64,000 nucleotides of DNA from Hydractinia symbiolongicarpus (GCF_029227915.1 NC_079886.1:8680001-8744000), one strand, 5' to 3'; numbered from the stretch's first letter, positions 1 through 12,486 are shown. Numbers and translations are program-made. The notes: generated by a model from the letters alone, not told the origin.

Positions 1-1453
1 AGAACTTTGCAAAGAAGTTCAAATATCTTCACATGCTGTAGGAATTTGACTTTTTCAAAAATATTGTGGACAGTTCAGTAAAGTCAATTGCCAGAGCGTG
101 GTTGTACGCGTTTAGTTGCATAAGATAATACCAATACAAAATGACCTTTTACATCTCTTTGGCGTGGTTTACTTGAACTTTGACAGAAAATTGCAATTAA
201 ATTATCATTTACTGTTTGAGACAAAAATTTGGTATTGCAGAAAATTCTTAGATTGTCGATCAAGTATTTGTCTTTGTCACATACATGTTACGGGAAATAT
301 GATCGATAGGAAGTTATGCATACTGCCCCGGATATTATGCATACGACTTATGGTTGCGGCTTTTATGCATCATAAGGGGTTAATGTGCATGATTCCTTAA
401 TTCACGACGTTTCCTGTGTTATATACTGTTCAATATACAAGTTATTAGCTCTCCACAAGAGATTTGAAACAACTAAAATAATCACTGACTACAAATTTTG
501 CACTGATTTACATATTATGATACTTTCCCAGTCAACTTTTTGGCTACTCGTATAAATATACAATTTTTCCTTATTATTTTACATCTCTATTCCCAAATAA
601 AAGAAACAAACCAACACAAGCAACGGTTAAATATGACAGTTTAGTTATGACTCTCCGTGCTTGGTAGGTAAAACTAGCTACCAAAGTATAAGAAATACAC
701 ATCCTGTCTTACACCGACATGATTAGTATGTTAAGCACCGATTCACCTAATCAAACCTAATTGATGTAATCGTAGATTATTCACTTTTTTAAAAGTATTT
801 AAAGTTTGTAATTGTTTTGCACACTTGTTAAGAAAATGTTGTAGAAAAAGAGAAAAAATTCAATTTGTCGGGCAACATCTCTTGTGTTACTTTGTTGCAC
901 AACATGGATTTCCAACAAAACAGTGACTGTTTACAAATGTTTAATGGAAAGCGACTTTAGAATGTTTTATTGGGTTAGTGTACAACCTTGTATAGTAAAT
1001 GTTGAAACACACACATTAAATTTATTTTGCTTCCGATAACATATTTCCATAATGCTATATTCTTCTGTAATACCCCTACAGCAAATATTTGATATAAAAA
1101 CAAGAAAATAGTGTTTCAAAATTTGTATAGGATTATCTTTGGAAAAATGGAAGTTTTAAGATCGCCTTGCTTTTTGATATGATATGTTTGGTATGTTTAA
1201 TATAACATATATTTGAACCTACTGTAGAAACACCCTGGTAAATGTATATAATAAAGACAAAAAATGTTAAAAACTAATGTGGACTTTTTACGCCTCGCCT
1301 TAAATATGAATTCTTGCTTACGTCTGATATTGCTTTTGCCAAAATAACTTAGCAATTTGGCAAACTTTTTAATACAGTTGCTTATAAACTAGTTTATTAT
1401 AATAAAGAGATTGTCTATAGTATTCTAATTCATATTTCTGTTGTATTTTGCAG
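1..1453. other. non-coding; upstream or intronic DNA of the astacin gene
   Basis: AT-rich sequence with many short open stretches but none with recognisable protein character. The first visible protease exon at 1454 starts in phase 1, so at least one upstream exon (signal peptide and start of the propeptide) must exist. I found no convincing ATG-bearing exon with a phase-1 donor here, so it probably lies outside the window. Confidence 0.5.
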
Positions 1454-4400
1454 GATATTTTGGCGGTGATGGGATTGTTTACGATAAAGAAAAATTCGAA
1501 CGCATAAGACGTGCTCTCGGAAAAAATATACAGTTATGGCCAAAAGATTTGAATGGACAATTACACATCCCTTATGTTATTGATCCTTCTCGTAAGTAAA
1601 TGGTTTATTATCTCCTGTTGTAAGCATTTTTAAGCAAGTTAGGCTTCTTAAAATACCTTTTTATACGATTTTCAGTCGCCGGATTGATTAATTTCAATTT
1701 ATCTTTGAAATCCTGCCCTTAATTTTCCAAAACTCCAATTACAAAGAGAGCTGTTTTGTTGTTTCGAAGAAAGTTGCGTAAAAACTGTGATACACTAAAA
1801 AATTTCAAACGTTCTTAAAGCAACTCCAGAATCTCAGTATTCAGACTTCCCTAAAACCTTTTGCAACTAAGAAATGACAAAAACACAACGAACAAGAATT
1901 CAGAGAATTGACTAAAGATCTAACAGCCCTATTCTATCATTGTGTCTGGTAGTTATAAAGAATCTAATCTGCAAGTATGCAAACCATGCTAGCTCCAACA
2001 ATATATAATTTTTAACTGTTTGAAGAGGTTAATATAAACCACTTTGGAGTTGAAAAGACCAATGTAGTGAGATGTTGGTTTTTTAGTTACCAGAAATCCA
2101 GTGTATGAAAAAAGAATTCGAGGATTTATTCAACAAATGAATGAAGTCATTCAATGCAATGCAAATGTGTGGAAACCTCGTACGAATGAAAAGTATTACG
2201 TGAATTTCACTTTGTCGAATTTGTAAGTTGATATTTTCATCCATCATGGATTTCTTTAGTTGACTTTCACACATTAAGGTAAAACGTAAGTGGACAACAT
2301 CATGGGTACTTTAAGAAGTATCCTGAAGTTGTAAAACCATTTAAAATAATTTTTAGTCGAAAAAATTGTTGCCACGACAAAACTTCGACATATTTTCCAA
2401 GAATCAATTTTCCGGAAAATTAGAATTACATAAAAGTTAGGGAAAGTGTCAAAATCTTAACAAATATAAGCAGATAAAAACTTATTTAAAGAAAGTTAAC
2501 AGGGGATGGGTGCAGGGCAGTACAAGTAGGGTTAACAGTATTTTTATGCATGCATATCAAGATAAAATTTAGTTGCCTATTTTAACTATGCAAAAATGTT
2601 ATTAAACCATTTTACAAATTAACTTTATAATGGAGACCTTTACTTGTCTCTTTTTTTCTTCCCTTTAGAAGTTTGGTACAAGCTCATCTAAGTCAACATT
2701 ATAAGTTATTTTTGTCATGAGTATTCATCCTTAACAATCTAATCTGAACTTTAACTGGAGGATTGGGTACAGTTTTTGTGACTATGCTTGCATATAGCGG
2801 GGAGCTACCTACTTTACAAATATGAAGGCAGTCAGACAGAGGTTTCTACTTGTGATTATCAAAAAAGTGACCTAAATTTTCTTGCGATGTTATTAGTTTT
2901 AATGTTGTCACATAGCGGCTACCTATTCAAGTTAAATAATACCTTTGTTTTGTTACATTACTTCAACTGGAACGTCGCAAAATAAAAGTAATATAATGTC
3001 ACCTTGAAGCCAGTATGGAAGTAATTTCCACGTCATTTTTTTCACCAATTATTTCTCATATTTATTTTTATTGCATAAGAAGAAACTTACGCGGATCAGG
3101 CATTTAATTTTTTTTAGCGGGAAATAGTTTTGGAAAATGAGAAGAGTTGAAATGGCTAATTTTAAAAATACCGGTAGCAAGGGAAAAACAACGGATGTAA
3201 AAGGTACAGATATAAAGAAACTATCTAAAAACCAAAAATGTAACAATATAAGGATGACATTAAGCGAATATTGTTCTTATACTTATGCAAGTTCTTGGCA
3301 TCAAGTGTATGCAGATGATATTAATTTTTTGCTAATTTTGCAACTACTTTTTCACTAGCGTTAATAAATTTTTCAAGTAGGAATTTAAGCTAATTGGATC
3401 AATAAATGGCAAAATTTTGCGAAATCGACTTAGTTTATTCCGGAGAAAATTTCTTCTCGTGAGGTAATTTATTTCTCTGTTTACCTAAACTAAGTGCTTC
3501 ACCTGGGGAATAATGCCGAAATAACATAGCTAACTAGCAGTAACCATTACAGCACAAGATGCGGTACAGTAAACCTCTACTTAATACCCAAATGTGCAAG
3601 CGACGCCAGATTTTCCACTTACTAAAAATATTACTAGTGCTATTCGCACATCGTCAATCAATTAGAAGTTAACTTTCTAACAAATATAGATTTACTTTAG
3701 CTGTCAGAGCTTCGTCGGTCGTGTTCCACTCTTCTTACAGCCACAGCCGATCAAGTTGGGTCATGGTTGCATCGTTTACAATAACGGTAATTTTTTGTGT
3801 TTTGTTTGTTTTGCAATGTAACTCACAAACTTTTCAATTTCGGGTATAATTCAAGTTCTGCACGTTCTCATTAAAAGAAAGTAAGGTAAGATAGTACTTC
3901 GTAACTTTCTGCATGCATTTTAGGTATTAAAAACAAATGCAATTTAATTTTATCAATTATGTGCGGAATTCTTACAAGCTATTATCAATTGATAAACGTT
4001 AACAAATGTCCACGACCATATTGTCATCAACGACAATTAATATAAAACAAAACTGTAGCTAGGCCTAAAGAAGAAAGATGTCAGATACATCAACTCTGTG
4101 CCAATTTCTTTTTAAAACAGAGTAATGTGAATTTTTAGATAATTTAGAACAAAAATGCTTTCTTTTTGATTACTGTAACAATAACGGTCAAATTGAAGTA
4201 CTGGGGGAGGATATTTCAGCAAGAGAAAGTCAAAATCGATCTCAGTGGAGTTTGGATGATATAAGCGACTCGTTGTGAAGAATACAAAGCTGGAAGCAAA
4301 CATTGGGCTACATGCGAATAAATAAATTTTAGTTATTAAAGTGGAAGATTATGAATCCCCAGATTTTTCTGCTATATCTTTCTAAACAGCTTTTTGAGTC

Positions 4401-7400
4401 AATTATAAGTGGATTTTTGTAAAACTTAATATTGCTTGCGGTGATACAAAATGTACTACATTCATACCTAATAAAATTCTGATAAGGATTTTTCAGTACG
4501 AAAGTTATATTTTTCAGGTAGCGTTCTTCATGAAATGATGCATGCAATGGGATTTTATCATGAACATGCGAGATCAGATCGCGATAAGTATGTGAAAGTC
4601 AACTTAGCAAACGTACGACCTGGTAAGCGATTTTCTTAACCTATTCTCAATTTATTTAAAATTTGGATATTTTAACCCTCAGTATAATACTTTGTCGTTA
4701 ATCACTCGTACTAAAACAAGATTTCTGGTCACTTGTTGATTCAAAGTTGAACCAGTTTTACACTGACGGAAAGAAAAGCTATTTCTTTTTTATACGGGTC
4801 TGCTTTTTATATCTTTGAATTGATCCGTCACAATTTACGCTTATTAGATTGCATGTCGGTATTTCGGCCGCAAATGTACAACACTTAGCATTTAGTTTGA
4901 AGAAGGGTACAGTTGAATAAACTTATATAGTAAATTTCTTGATCCTTAACCCATTAGAATCGATAAGTGAGTTAAAGAAAAATGACTTAGTTAATTAAAC
5001 CAACCGATTTTTTCTACATTTAGGCGCGGAACGAAATTTCAGAAAAGAGGAAACCATTGACTTTGGATCGGTATGATGTCAGCTGTTTGTACTTTTTACA
5101 GTAACAAATTTTAATCCGACCTTATCTATGTCTATAAAGGTAAATTCAAGTCAGTCAGTACATCTTTGTTTAGCCGTATGACTATGGTTCTGTTATGCAT
5201 TACGGACCTTTAACATTTTCGAAAGATGGAAGATTACCAACTCTTGAAAAATTAGATAAAACAAATAAAGACGTCATGGGGCAACGAAATGGTTTATCAG
5301 AGCAAGACAAATATCAAATAAACAGGGCGTACGGTTGTTTAAAAACAACAACAGAAAGCACGACAACTTTAACAACAACGACACCGAGGACGACAAGTAC
5401 AACAACGACAACAACAACGACCCCGAAAACTACTACAACAACAACGCCGAGAACGACAGCGACAACTACCAGAACAACGACACCAAGGACGACAATAACC
5501 ACAACAGCAACAACAACACCAATAACAACAACAACACTGATAACGACAACAACAACAACGACGACACCAAAAACTACAACAACAACGACACCGAGAACAA
5601 CAACTTCAACAACAACGACGACAACACCGAAAACAACACCGAAAACAACAACTACAACAACGACGACACTGAGACCGACAACTACAACAACGACGACACC
5701 AAAAACTACAACAACAACAACGACACTGAGGATAACAACTACAACAACGATGAAACCGAGAAGGACTACTACAAAAACAACGACACCAAAAACTACAACC
5801 ACAACACCCAGAACAACAACAACCACCACAACACCCAGAACAACAACAACCACCACAACACCCAGAACAACAACAACCACCACAACACCCAGAACAACAA
5901 CAACCACCACAACACCCAGAACGACTACTACACAAAGAATAACACTTGCTACTAGCGGAGCTACAATGACAGCAACGATCGGAACGAATCCAGTGTTTCT
6001 AAAATGTATAAAAATTTATTTTTATGAGGTCTTTCTGTGCTTAAACGTGATATACCTTGATAATTTTAATGGCTATTTTATTTTGACAGATTTTTTCGTA
6101 GTTTTAACTGCTACAAAATATTGTATGCAATTTTGTACAATTAACTGCAGGAATTAATGTACTAGACTGCATAATTATATAAAGTAATATTCAATCCTTT
6201 TAAAATTTATTCACTAGGGATCTGCTACTAGTTCTTACCAGTTTTCTACCAGATTTGATTGTCGTACTAAAATGTTAATCAAGACAATACATAGAACCAG
6301 TTAAGGAGATTAAACCTATTTTGACAAATTACAATGTGAAAATACTTTAAAAACACAAAGTGCTACTATGCGAACAAACAACAGTAGCAAAGCGGTAATC
6401 AACATTAATTAAGAATTGTTTTAGTCAAAAAGGTAGATCCTTTATGTTCAGGACAATCTTCTTTATTTTTTATTAAGGACACGCTTTTGGTGCAGTAGTT
6501 CAATGTCACAAAACAGTTATGCCAGATTTTACCTCCTTTTCTAGGTAGAGGAAACACAATAGCTGAACGAACGTGTGGATTGATTGGCACAAGTTTGGTG
6601 GCTTTCCCACCGAATAAAAGATACTTCATTTTTTGTATTGGAGGTTTGGCTTGGTCGTGCCAGATATGTCCTGCTGATACTATTTTTAGTAACAAGTGTA
6701 AAATCTGTGTTTATAAAAATAATAGTAAGTATTTATGTTCAAAATTAGTGGTGCTTATACGTTATGTTACGGGGACTTTTGGACTTTTCGAAGCTACATT
6801 TTTTCACGATAGATTGAGAGCATATAGATAGATTTTAAACTTGCAAAGAAATATATCACGTCATAATTCGAATATTTCATTACCATCATGCGGGAAATTA
6901 TGTAGTGAGCTGTTTTGCCAGCAATAAGCTAACGATGCAGACACTAGTTTATTATACTTCTTATCAGTCATGTACACTGGCAAAAAAATCAAATGATATA
7001 TCACACCTATATTTCTCGAAGAATTCAAATCATCAGGCATGCTAAACAAAAACATTCTTTGGACCCTATGCAGAAACAAATTCTTAATTGAATTTTCATT
7101 TGAACGGCTGCACAAGAAACCGACTGGTGAAAAAGTGTCAACAATTTACAAATATTTTCCATATTTTATATTATTAATTATATTATTATTGAAATTATTT
7201 ACCCAAGATAGCCTCTTCAGTTTCTATTAGTAATGCTATCACAGAGGGTCCTGCGAAGGGGCTCCTAGTGCATTTAAAGCTTCCATTTAATCTAAGGAAG
7301 TCGCGCACAGCAATCGCTCAACTAGACAACCGCCTAAAGTATCAATCCTATTTGACTCCTTGGGTGGTGTTAATCGGGGTAATTTCTTACACGTTTAAAC

Positions 7401-8197
7401 TGTCAATGATATACAACTTCTGCAAAGTAAAAATGAAAACTTCCAAGGGCCTGCATAGTAAACAACCACAAGATCTGAAATTACGTTGATAGTTTGTGAC
7501 GGATTTTTGGATGTGACGAAATTATTACAAAAGTTTTCTTGCTAACCTTCTTTCATATTTTAGAGAGATGTTTGGGAGGAAGTCGAACTGCTTCGACTAC
7601 GACCACACAAACGACAGCAAAACTAACGGCGCCGTCTACAACAAAAGAACCAACACCTAGCTGTAGGATAATAACTATTTTTTTGTTTTTGTTTTTTTTC
7701 TATATAACGTTTTAATGAGCAGTTTTAAGAGTGCCTGGTAAATTGTTGTGTCTGTAAATATCACTAACGGCAATGTCTTCTTCAATGTCCTTAATTTGCA
7801 ATAAAGCTGTAATGCAGACAAGTTCAACGTCTCAATTATTATGTCTCTGGAATTTCGGGTTAATTTGTTTTTTACATTTTTGCCAAAAGTTTTTTTATAA
7901 ATTTTAAAAAAATCGTGGGTTGTTTTTTTATTCTTATTTGCCATATGAAAATCCTTAACATACATTTTTCCAATTTTGTGTTTTAAATGATCTCTTTATC
8001 ACTCTTTTTACTATATGCATTTTCCCTTTCATATAGGCCCTGCGTATTTATGTACTGTGCGAAGTAAACTTCGAATGAAGAATCCTAAGAATCACAGACA
8101 GTTCGTCACCTGTCTGTTTGGCATCTCACTTGGTTGTCAAATGTGTCCACACACATTAGTGTTCAATGAAGATATGCAAGTGTGCAATTATTCATAA
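1454..8197 (+). CDS. astacin-family zinc metalloprotease with Thr-rich linker and two chitin-binding-like modules (5' partial)
   Basis: Exons: 1454-1591, 2087-2222, 3701-3786, 4518-4622, 5024-5070, 5174-6005, 6545-6724 (6563 is an alternative start), 7564-7662, 8037-8197. Phases agree at every junction. Exons 1-6 give an astacin (M12A) catalytic domain: zinc site HEMMHAMGFYHE in exon 4, Met-turn SVMHYG in exon 6, and the GQRxGLSxxD block before the closing Cys. Exon 6 then runs into about 200 residues of Thr/Pro. Exons 7 and 9 each carry a Cys-rich module with the pattern C-x(n)-C-G-x(n)-C-x(1-2)-C-P-x-x-x-x-F, resembling peritrophin/ChtBD2 domains, joined by a second short Thr-rich linker. 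It is probably a secreted protease held on chitin or mucus matrix. The protease core looks intact. The exon 6/7 junction uses a weak donor and is the least certain. The signal peptide is not in view; the stop is at 8195-8197. Confidence 0.88.
5341..5940 (+). repeat. ACA/ACG-rich coding low-complexity tract with 27-bp minisatellite
   Basis: Imperfect ACN/ACC triplet tract encoding the Thr/Pro mucin-like linker of the protease. From about 5800 to 5935 it resolves into roughly five near-identical 27-bp units (nine residues: Thr run, Pro, Arg, Thr). Because the period is a multiple of three, all frames on both strands stay open, including a Val-rich minus-strand frame that is an artefact. The unit count is likely polymorphic. 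Confidence 0.85.
7240..7365. repeat. dispersed repeat, copy 1 (partner near 55.5 kb)
   Basis: Lies in the protease intron between exons 7 and 8. It shares the block around CGCTCAACTAGACAACCGCC with a diverged copy near 55490-55640 (CGCTTAACTAGACAACTGCC), followed in both by a matching TATCAATCCTATT/TGTCGATCCTATT segment. Family unknown. Confidence 0.55.
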
Positions 8198-8442
8198 GAA
8201 GACTATCGCTTTTTACTACTGCAAAAACCTTTGCAGAAAATATGTTGATAGATGTATGATATTTTTTTGGTAATTATTATGGTGATCAGAATAGATTTTT
8301 AAATTTCTATTATTAGCTACCAAAGAAGTGCCGTTAGCATACTGAGCCATCCATCTATATAAAAATCTTATTCTCCCTGTTTTTAATAGATATGTTCTGC
8401 ATAAGTACACTGCCTAAGTTTTAAGGTACCCTTTGTTACACC

Positions 8443-8561
8443 CATAAATGTTGCAATCAATCATAAATGTCGCAATTAATCATAAATGTCGCAATCAACC
8501 ATGAATGTCGCAACATCGCCCATAAATGCTACACATCAGCCATAAATGTTGCAAACTTACC
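8443..8561. repeat. 19-21 bp tandem repeat, about six copies
   Basis: Six successive units beginning CATAAATGTYGCAAYCAAT, with periods of 19, 19, 19, 21, 20 and 20 bases and increasing divergence to the right. It begins about 250 bases after the protease stop codon. Confidence 0.8.
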
Positions 8562-9717
8562 ATATAACATCTATTTTTTCTGCGCATTTAAGCATTAATA
8601 CATCAAAACAAACGTACGTGAAAACTATTTATTTACTTCTTGTATAAAACTGTGCACAGAATTGTACCCTAATTACTACAATTAATACAATATAACATAC
8701 GACATATTGTAGCAATGGAAACAACCCGTTAAAATGGTAACGGTGATTCTTGCACAACTGTTGGACAAAGTTTCCCAAAAATTATAATTCTGCAAGAATA
8801 GGGAAGTATACCATTGAAAATAACTAAAATGTTCAAGCAAACTATCTGTCCAACAACAAGAAAAAATCCATTATGCAAATAGAGTTTCGTAAATATTTGT
8901 TCTCAAAATATTTAGGAGATTTTTAGTAGCATTTGCCAAAAATCAGTAAATTTTTGGATTATTTAGGAGGTTTTTATTATTTTTAGGATTTTTAGGAGGC
9001 GTGGGAATCTGTGAATAATTCTTTTCAGGCTGTCTTTAGAATCAATCTTTTGTTTGCTACCTTTCCCCTATATTAAAACTTCTTCCGGGCTCGCAAGTGT
9101 CACATCACTGTTAGTGGGGGGGCAAATTCACAATTTTGACATAAATTTTGTCTGGGATTGTCTGTAAATAAGGAAAAAAATGACCAGGGATCTGGCCGAC
9201 ATATGGTTAGAATTTTTTCTGAACCAATAAAAGACAACAAAATATGTCCGAGACGATAAAGAGATTGACATGATGGCACAAATTCCAAAGGAAAACATCA
9301 AACACATTGAGCCATGCCTACGTTGTTTCAGCAAATTAGTATTTTATGGATCTGATGAAGACTAATGTATGTACACAGAGACCAGCACTTATATTTTCTT
9401 AGCAATAACTTTTAGCATTTCAGATATTGTTCATAATAAAACAGAGCCATGTCACAGAAATGTCACTAACATTATACACATATTAAGAGGGTTTTCGTAA
9501 TAAAATCAACGTGTCCCAACATGTAATGACATGTCACATAACTTTTGTTAAAGTAAAGAAATTAGTTAACAAAATGTCCGTGATGTGTCACAAAAATAAA
9601 CGTGACATGTTGTGACACATGCCTAGAAAGTAAAAAACTATCAAATAATACTACTTCACTCAACACTTTGTTCTGTCACTTCCTATAATAATTCTTTTTA
9701 GTCTGTCTTTCATAGAA
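8562..9717. other. intergenic, no gene seen
   Basis: AT-rich. It contains a short run of TTTTTAGGAGG-like motifs near 8920-9000 and a stretch at 9440-9630 rich in near-palindromic TGTGACATGT/ACATGTCAC motifs. The minus-strand open frames at 9100-9334 overlap one another in different frames and look random. Confidence 0.45.
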
Positions 9718-10140
9718 TCAATCGTCGTATTGTTTATATTCTTCCGGATGTAAGGTATAGTAAGGGTACCCATACACGATTCCTTGAATATATTTTGGCT
9801 CGTTATCAAGGAGTCTATCTGGTATATGAACGCCTAGGATGTTGCCTATTTTTTCCAAGTCTGCTAGATCCGATAGCTTTGTTTCTTTTTTTTTGATTAC
9901 TTCGTAACAGATAACACCGTATTTGTTCTTGCATGCACTAACAATATGCAGCCCCAAGCCTGTTATAAATCGACGTGGATTCTCTAATTCCATGTGATAT
10001 TACATATTGGGATTGTTGCCCATGCTTTTTCTTTTGATGCCACTCTGTATAAAAGCTCTTCTTCAGTTGGATACACAAATTCTTTGTAGTATCTCCCACC
10101 TCGAAATCTAAAATTTTCCAAGCATTGCGGGAAATAACCA
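9718..10140 (-). pseudogene. coding relic of unknown protein, two offset frames
   Basis: A minus-strand frame from 9993 to 9718 gives 91 residues with protein-like composition (Tyr/Pro/Glu-rich end, ...GYPYYTLHPEEYKQYDD). Immediately upstream, in another frame ending at a stop at 9984-9986, is a further stretch of about 40 residues with similar character (RYYKEFVYPTEEELLYR). The two join naturally if a single frameshift, or a very short intron, lies near 9985-9995. I do not recognise the family. It could be a degraded gene, a retro-pseudogene or the last exon of a minus-strand gene. Confidence 0.35.
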
Positions 10141-10927
10141 ATAAGTGACACTGCTGTGATACAACGCTGTTCTTGTTGTACGTATGCTTTAATTTTTTTT
10201 ATATTCCCTTGCTTTTTTCCTAGTAAACATTGCTATTAAACAAAATTAAATACATCAACACACATATATGAACATAGACATTGGACGTGGAAATATTCTG
10301 ACCCAGCATAGAACACGGCCTGTCTAAAGACGGGACAGACCATCTTTAGACACGGTGGCCCATTTTTTGACACGGTAGCCTATCTTTTCACATGCTGCCT
10401 GTCAATTGACGGGCCAGGACCGACTTGCGACATGGCGTTAAGAGGTATTTGCATACATCAAGACCTTGTATTTAACGCAAACTAACTCAAATAAAGTGAA
10501 AAATTTAACTCTGCTGAAATAGTAGTAAAAAAACAAAAAAGATAATAATAAAAACGTGGAAAAAAAGAGTTTACATCACCAACTAAACCACAACTGAGAT
10601 CGGCGTGGATCGCACAAATATGCAGAAATACGTTAGTGTTTGTTCTGATCATTTTGAAGAAATTTGTTTTATTTCTTTGTGGCAACTTCAAAAAAATAAT
10701 TTTGATCCCAGGCTCTATACCCACTAAGTTTTCTTATAAGGAACAGTCAATGAAAAGAGAGTCTTTTAGACGCAAAATTAGGAAAAAAAGTGAAAGAGGT
10801 ACGCCTAGACTTTTAGCACTTTCCAGCACAAATACGAGAAAAAAATCAAACTCGTTACCAGGCCAAAGTTTTTTAAATTTAGCTAGCCGAGCAGGCCATT
10901 GCTAGTGTGAGGACCCCAGCAGGCACA

Positions 10928-11104
10928 TGACGTTTTTTTAACGTTGATTCAACGTTTAATTCTGCTCGCGACGTCGCAACCCTAAATTCAACGTCTTTTC
11001 AACGTTAAGTTCGCAACGTCCATTCAATCGACGTAAATCCAACGTTTTTCAACGTTACTTCCAGACTTGAATTCAACGGTCGGATCATCAACATCTTTCA
11101 ACGG
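10928..11104. repeat. AACGTT-rich repeat block
   Basis: About a dozen short AACGTT/AACGTC/AACGG motifs, mostly in the context TTCAACGTT, separated by 8-20 bases. This looks like the end of a non-autonomous element built from short palindromes. No coding potential was seen. Confidence 0.55.
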
Positions 11105-11167
11105 ACAGACAGCACCAGACAGCACATTTTTTCCTTTTCTTTTTTACCTCGCTAATCATCGCACGTG

Positions 11168-11215
11168 GTTTGTTATCAATTACTTACCAAATCTGGTAAG
11201 TAATTGATAACAAAC
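11168..11215. repeat. perfect 22-bp inverted repeat with 4-base loop
   Basis: Left arm 11168-11189 (begins GTTTGTTATCAATTACTTAC) and right arm 11194-11215 are exact reverse complements around the loop AATC. It is followed by a second, imperfect hairpin near 11316-11358 (AAGAAACAAGGC ... GCCCTTGTTTCTT). It may be part of a MITE-like element together with the AACGTT block just upstream. Confidence 0.85.
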
Positions 11216-11492
11216 AAATCGAGAAAGAAATATATAGAGGTAACCCTTTCGGTATAAACAGACCCTTTATAATGATTGACCGCTTACGGGTCAACACCTG
11301 AGCAGAAAGCGGTATAAGAAACAAGGCCTGTGTGTCTGATGAAGCCCTTGTTTCTTAGGTCATCCCTTTACTCACACAACATCCTTTCTCTACATATGAT
11401 ACTTCGAATCCCCCACTGGAGAGTAGGGACACTCAATCGAAATCAAACGGATAAAATTGTAATTTTCTAAATGCTATTTTTTATTAATGTAT

Positions 11493-11668
11493 TTATTTAG
11501 GACATGTCACAATAACTACTTTCACGTCAAATCGTCCTTTCCTTCTCATGTTAAATCTATTAGCGATCTCTAAGCCATCTTTGAATACAATATATATTCC
11601 ATCGGCATTGGGATGTTTTTGGCGAATTTTTGAAACAACGCATGATGGAATTGCACGTCTCACTTGCA
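11493..11668 (-). CDS. possible terminal exon resembling the P2X7 intracellular-tail domain
   Basis: The minus strand reads from an acceptor-like site (ATTTTAG at about 11669-11676) into an open frame of about 58 residues ending at a stop at 11493-11495. The core RRAIPSCVVSKIRQKHP, then DG-x-Y-x-x-FKDG, resembles the P2X7 C-terminal cytoplasmic domain, which is also found on many non-P2X proteins of cnidarians and fish. No ATG lies in this exon. Upstream minus-strand exons (above 11.7 kb) were not identified, so it may be an isolated relic, possibly carried by a transposon. The family link comes from the short PSC...IR..(F/H)P..DG.Y motif only. Confidence 0.4.
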
Positions 11669-11699
11669 CTAAAATTTTACACTAGAACAAGAAGCCCTG

Positions 11700-12486
11700 C
11701 GGCTTTAAAATTTCCGTCATTGCCTGAAAGATTTTAAATTTAAAGTAGACCTTGAAAACGGAGAATTATGGGGCAAACAAATCACAAGTATTACGATTCC
11801 TAACTATTTTTGTAACTGACCTGCAATGTTAAAATACAATTCAATAAATAAAAAATAAAAATTTTACATAGCTATATGAAGTATTCTAAAATAACAGTTA
11901 AAACTTTAACTGGATACTTTTGAAAGTGCTCAAGAAAATTCTGGAAATTCCGGAATACAAATCTTGCTATGTAGAAACTTGACGATTCCAATATAATAAA
12001 TTCTGAACGAGCTCAATTTAAATGATAAAGTAGTTCATTGTTTTTTAATTCAGCAATAAATACATATTAGCATTTCAGTTTTTAGGCCTTCAAAATTTAC
12101 TCTCTTGTTGAAAATATTTTGAAACTGGTGATGGTGCATGGTTTGATAACATCTGATCTGAAAAAGAAAGTACGTTTTAGAAATAAGAAACAAGAATACA
12201 ATTTTACCATAAACTACATTAAAACCAGGTTGTTTAAATATTGTCTCTTTTTAACCTCTCTTTACCTCTTTGATTTAAAGAGGGAATTTAATATAAAGAT
12301 ACAAATCCATGCGATGTGATGCACAGGTATATTTCGTGAGATTTTAAAAACTCAAGTCATTTCTAAGAAATCTTAGAAAAATATTTTGTGATACTTTGGG
12401 TTGATATCAAGAAAGATTTTCAAACAAATTAGGCACAAGGAGAACTGATAATTAGCCAGTAACAGAATAGTTAGCCGTTTTCAATG
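11700..12486. other. intergenic, AT-rich, nothing recognised
   Basis: Low-complexity AT-rich DNA with only short random open frames, such as the Lys-rich frame at 12119-12319. Confidence 0.4.

Noticed and set aside
116-400. 94-residue open frame at the window start
   Set aside because: Cys/His/Ile-rich random composition, non-ATG start, and no signal peptide or phase-1 donor that would fit the astacin first exon.
5314-5935. Long open frames on the minus strand and other frames (Val-rich, Gly/Cys-rich, Asn-rich) over the Thr tract
   Set aside because: They are by-products of a triplet repeat whose period keeps all frames open. Only the plus frame continues the astacin domain.
7000-7045. Minus-strand CTGATGA ... 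GAAA resembling a hammerhead core
   Set aside because: Stem II needs a bulge and stem I cannot be paired, so it is not supported.
11316-11365. CTGATGA next to a stem, as in a hammerhead ribozyme
   Set aside because: No GAAA core follows at the right distance and the three stems cannot be formed. The motif is likely chance beside an imperfect hairpin.
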